Shown here: in pieces, positions 62,265-64,000 of the stretch
Layout of the letters: every line of letters starts with the position of its first letter
Numbering within the stretch: position 1 is the first letter of the stretch
Origin: Sphingobacterium athyrii
GTDB lineage: Bacteria > Bacteroidota > Bacteroidia > Sphingobacteriales > Sphingobacteriaceae
Length of the DNA stretch: 64,000 bases
NCBI RefSeq assembly: GCF_003071065.1
Contig: NZ_QCXX01000002.1
Coordinates: 124,001 to 188,000 of the forward strand
Direction of reading: 5' to 3'
Notes under the pieces: generated by a model
The model's input: the letters and a program-made list of their open reading frames with translations, nothing else
What the model was told of the DNA's origin: nothing
Database searches by the model: none
Made by a program: the position numbers and the translations under genes

Positions 62265-63680
62265 ATGAACCATTATTTATCACGCAGAAGCTTTGTTAAA
62301 CAATCTGTTATTGCAGCTGGTGCTGTAATGTTATCGAATAGTGTCCTGGGGAAAGTCAATCTGGCAACACCAAATGAACGGGTCAATTTGGCCTGTGTGG
62401 GTTTGGGGAATAGAGCGGCAGATATTATAAAAGAACTTTATAAAACCGGACTTTGTAATATTGTTGCATTATGCGATGTTGATCTGGGTGCGAAGCAAAC
62501 GCAGGAAATTCTGGCAATGTTTCCTGATGCACCAAAGTTTAAAGATTTTAGAGTTATGTTTGATAAAATGGGAAGTCAGATCGATGCGGTTAGTATTGGG
62601 ACACCTGATTTTTCCCATTTTGCGATAACGATGTTAGCTCTCGATCTTGGAAAACATGTCTATGTGGAGAAGCCAATGGCGCGAACATTCCTCGAAGTTG
62701 AATTAATGACCAATAAAGCCAGGAAGAACCCAAAGCTTGTAACACAAATGGGAAATCAGGGACATTCCGAAGCAAATTACTTTCAATTTAAGGCTTGGAA
62801 GGAAGCCGGAATAATTAAAGATGTCACTCGGATAGATGCACATATGAACATGCCGCGGAGATGGCATGGATGGGATGTGAATATGAAAGGATTTCCTGCC
62901 GCTGAAATAATCCCGGAAACTTTAGATTGGGAACTATGGCAAATGCAAACACTAGGTCACAACTATAATAAAGATTTTGTGAATGGCCAATGGCGTTGTT
63001 GGTATGATTTTGGGATGGGAGCTCTTGGTGATTGGGGAGCACATATATTAGATACTGCGCATGAATTCTTGGATCTTGGGCTACCAACCGAAGTCAGTGC
63101 CGTTAAACTTGATGGACATAATTCGTATTTTTTCCCCATGTCTTCGACACTTAAATTTCATTTTCCCAAACGGAAAAGAATGCCTGCTGTTGACATTAAT
63201 TGGTATGATGGGTTAAATAATTTACCACCTATACCAGATGGTTATGGAGTTTCGGGATTGGATCCGAATATTCCAGCTCCTAGTACAGGTAAATTGGAAC
63301 CAGCAAAATTAAACCCCGGAAAAATTATTTATGGAAAGGATCTGACGTTCAAAGGTGGTTCTCATGCAAGCATTTTGCAAATCATTCCCGAAGCGAAAGC
63401 AAAGGAAATGGAATCCCGTCTTCCAGAAATTCCAAACTCACCGTCTAATCATTTTACTAACTTCTTAAAAGCGAGTAAAGGAGAAGAAAAAACAAGGTCT
63501 GCTTTTGAGATCGCCGGACCTCTGAGTCAAGTATTTTGTCTGGGAGTAATCGCCCAGCGTTTAAATACCAAATTGATCTTTGATCCCACAAAAAGGGAGA
63601 TCAGTAACGATAAATTTGCCAATGCACTGTTGGCAGGACCGCCCCCCGCAAGAGGCTGGGAGCAGTATTATAAAATGTAA
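62265..63680 (+). CDS. Gfo/Idh/MocA oxidoreductase, Tat-exported
   Basis: 471 residues. Tat signal SRRSFVKQSVIAAGA. NAD(P) binding VNLACVGLGNRAADIIKEL and LCDVDLGAKQ; PDFSHFAITMLALDLGKHVYVEKPMARTFLEVE (EKP motif present), MGNQGHSEANYFQFK, MPRRWHGWD, WRCWYDFGMGALGDWGAHILDTAHEFL. Overall similar to the large oxidoreductase of the SusCD operon but with the normal EKP. Likely partner of the DUF1080 protein in a 3-keto-sugar route. Confidence 0.92.
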   Translation: MNHYLSRRSFVKQSVIAAGAVMLSNSVLGKVNLATPNERVNLACVGLGNRAADIIKELYKTGLCNIVALCDVDLGAKQTQEILAMFPDAPKFKDFRVMFDKMGSQIDAVSIGTPDFSHFAITMLALDLGKHVYVEKPMARTFLEVELMTNKARKNPKLVTQMGNQGHSEANYFQFKAWKEAGIIKDVTRIDAHMNMPRRWHGWDVNMKGFPAAEIIPETLDWELWQMQTLGHNYNKDFVNGQWRCWYDFGMGALGDWGAHILDTAHEFLDLGLPTEVSAVKLDGHNSYFFPMSSTLKFHFPKRKRMPAVDINWYDGLNNLPPIPDGYGVSGLDPNIPAPSTGKLEPAKLNPGKIIYGKDLTFKGGSHASILQIIPEAKAKEMESRLPEIPNSPSNHFTNFLKASKGEEKTRSAFEIAGPLSQVFCLGVIAQRLNTKLIFDPTKREISNDKFANALLAGPPPARGWEQYYKM

Positions 63681-63700
63681 ACTGTTCATTTTGATTTATA

Positions 63701-63742
63701 AAAAAAGCGAGGGATATTTAATTTATACCTCGCTTTTTTTTA
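63701..63742 (+). terminator. Terminator of DUF1080-oxidoreductase operon
   Basis: AAAAAAGCGAGG (63701-63712) pairs with CCTCGCTTTTTT (63728-63739), with extra pairs inside the loop, then more Ts. Confidence 0.87.
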
Positions 63743-63956
63743 TTGGACTTTTATCGAGGAGCTAACTTTGTTTACTATGACGTTAAACGCCACTGTATTC
63801 AAATGCATTGTATTGCATGAGACAAATCGGATGTATTTTGATTTATCTTGATGGAAATATGAGCTATTGTAAATTTTTTTGTTAAAATGCCTTAGGATAG
63901 TTATGATGAGAACTAATATCTGGTCTGACTAATGGGAGGAAAAAGGGAGTAAAAAA

Positions 63957-64000
63957 ATGGATTTAGATACAAACAAAAAAGGTTTTCAAACGGGGAGAAT
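63957..64000 (+). CDS. 5' end of a CDS running off the right edge
   Basis: ATG at 63957 follows a GGAGG (63936-63940) and GGGAG string and reads MDLDTNKKGFQTGR with no stop before the window ends. Only 14 codons are visible, so the product cannot be named. Coding is suggested by the ribosome-binding-like purines and position after the terminator. Confidence 0.4.
   Translation, partial: MDLDTNKKGFQTGR

Noticed and set aside
1..64000. CRISPR array, rRNA operon or prophage
   Set aside because: No regularly spaced repeats, rRNA sequence, integrase or phage structural genes were seen.

Overview
The window is chromosomal DNA from a Bacteroidota bacterium, most likely Sphingobacteriaceae (Sphingobacterium or a close relative). 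The evidence is the content: a SusC/SusD pair with a FecI-type sigma factor and a FecR/DUF4974 anti-sigma factor, three GH92 enzymes, DUF1080 and Tat-exported Gfo/Idh/MocA proteins, an ISAon1-type insertion sequence, a BlaB-like class B1 beta-lactamase, AT-rich DNA, and a few TAnnTTTG-type -7 boxes. The assignment is inference; no rRNA is present.

Layout. 1-4.6 kb: left-truncated PolX/PHP gene, a FemAB-like transferase, an outer-membrane barrel and a small secreted NTF2-like protein. 4.65-6.08 kb: a complete insertion sequence with 23-bp imperfect terminal repeats and an 8-bp target duplication, next to tRNA-Ala(GGC). 6.3-14.3 kb: B1 metallo-beta-lactamase and cupin, an SF1 helicase, an acyl-CoA dehydrogenase with an AraC regulator, NamZ, and a broken propeller-gene remnant. 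14.3-17.8 kb: DUF2200, a membrane protein, then an E1/ThiF-like adenylyltransferase, a LuxI/FeeM-like acyltransferase candidate and a convergent LuxR-HTH regulator. 17.8-26.7 kb: a 0.77-kb non-coding stretch rich in symmetric elements, then three GH92 genes in a row. 26.8-36 kb: small accessory genes (GNAT, DUF1877, lipoproteins, glutamine cyclotransferase, DUF72, two tandem paralogues of unknown function, an alpha/beta hydrolase with a royal-jelly/yellow-type propeller). 36.2-45.8 kb: a sigma/anti-sigma/SusC/SusD locus that continues into two Gfo/Idh/MocA oxidoreductases and contains no glycoside hydrolase. 45.8-52.8 kb: hydrolase, an old yellow enzyme divergent from an HxlR regulator with a clear operator-like dyad, FMN reductase, GNAT, NUDIX, and a solitary Eco57I/TaqI-type adenine methyltransferase. 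52.9-60.4 kb: tRNA-Met(CAT), a LytTR-type membrane regulator, an RNA-repair operon (RNA ligase plus HD-phosphoesterase/kinase), a Crp/Fnr regulator and DUF2199. 60.8-63.7 kb: DUF1080 plus Gfo/Idh/MocA operon. A further CDS starts at the right edge.

How it fits together. The main theme is glycan use. GH92 enzymes are alpha-mannosidases as a family. The SusCD-oxidoreductase operon and the DUF1080-oxidoreductase operon suggest a second route, in which glycosides are oxidised to 3-keto sugars and then cleaved by DUF1080 enzymes. The most unusual candidate system is the ThiF-like / LuxI-like / LuxR-like cluster at 15.5-17.8 kb, which could make and sense a small acylated or adenylation-derived signal. 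This is a hypothesis from motifs and gene order only.
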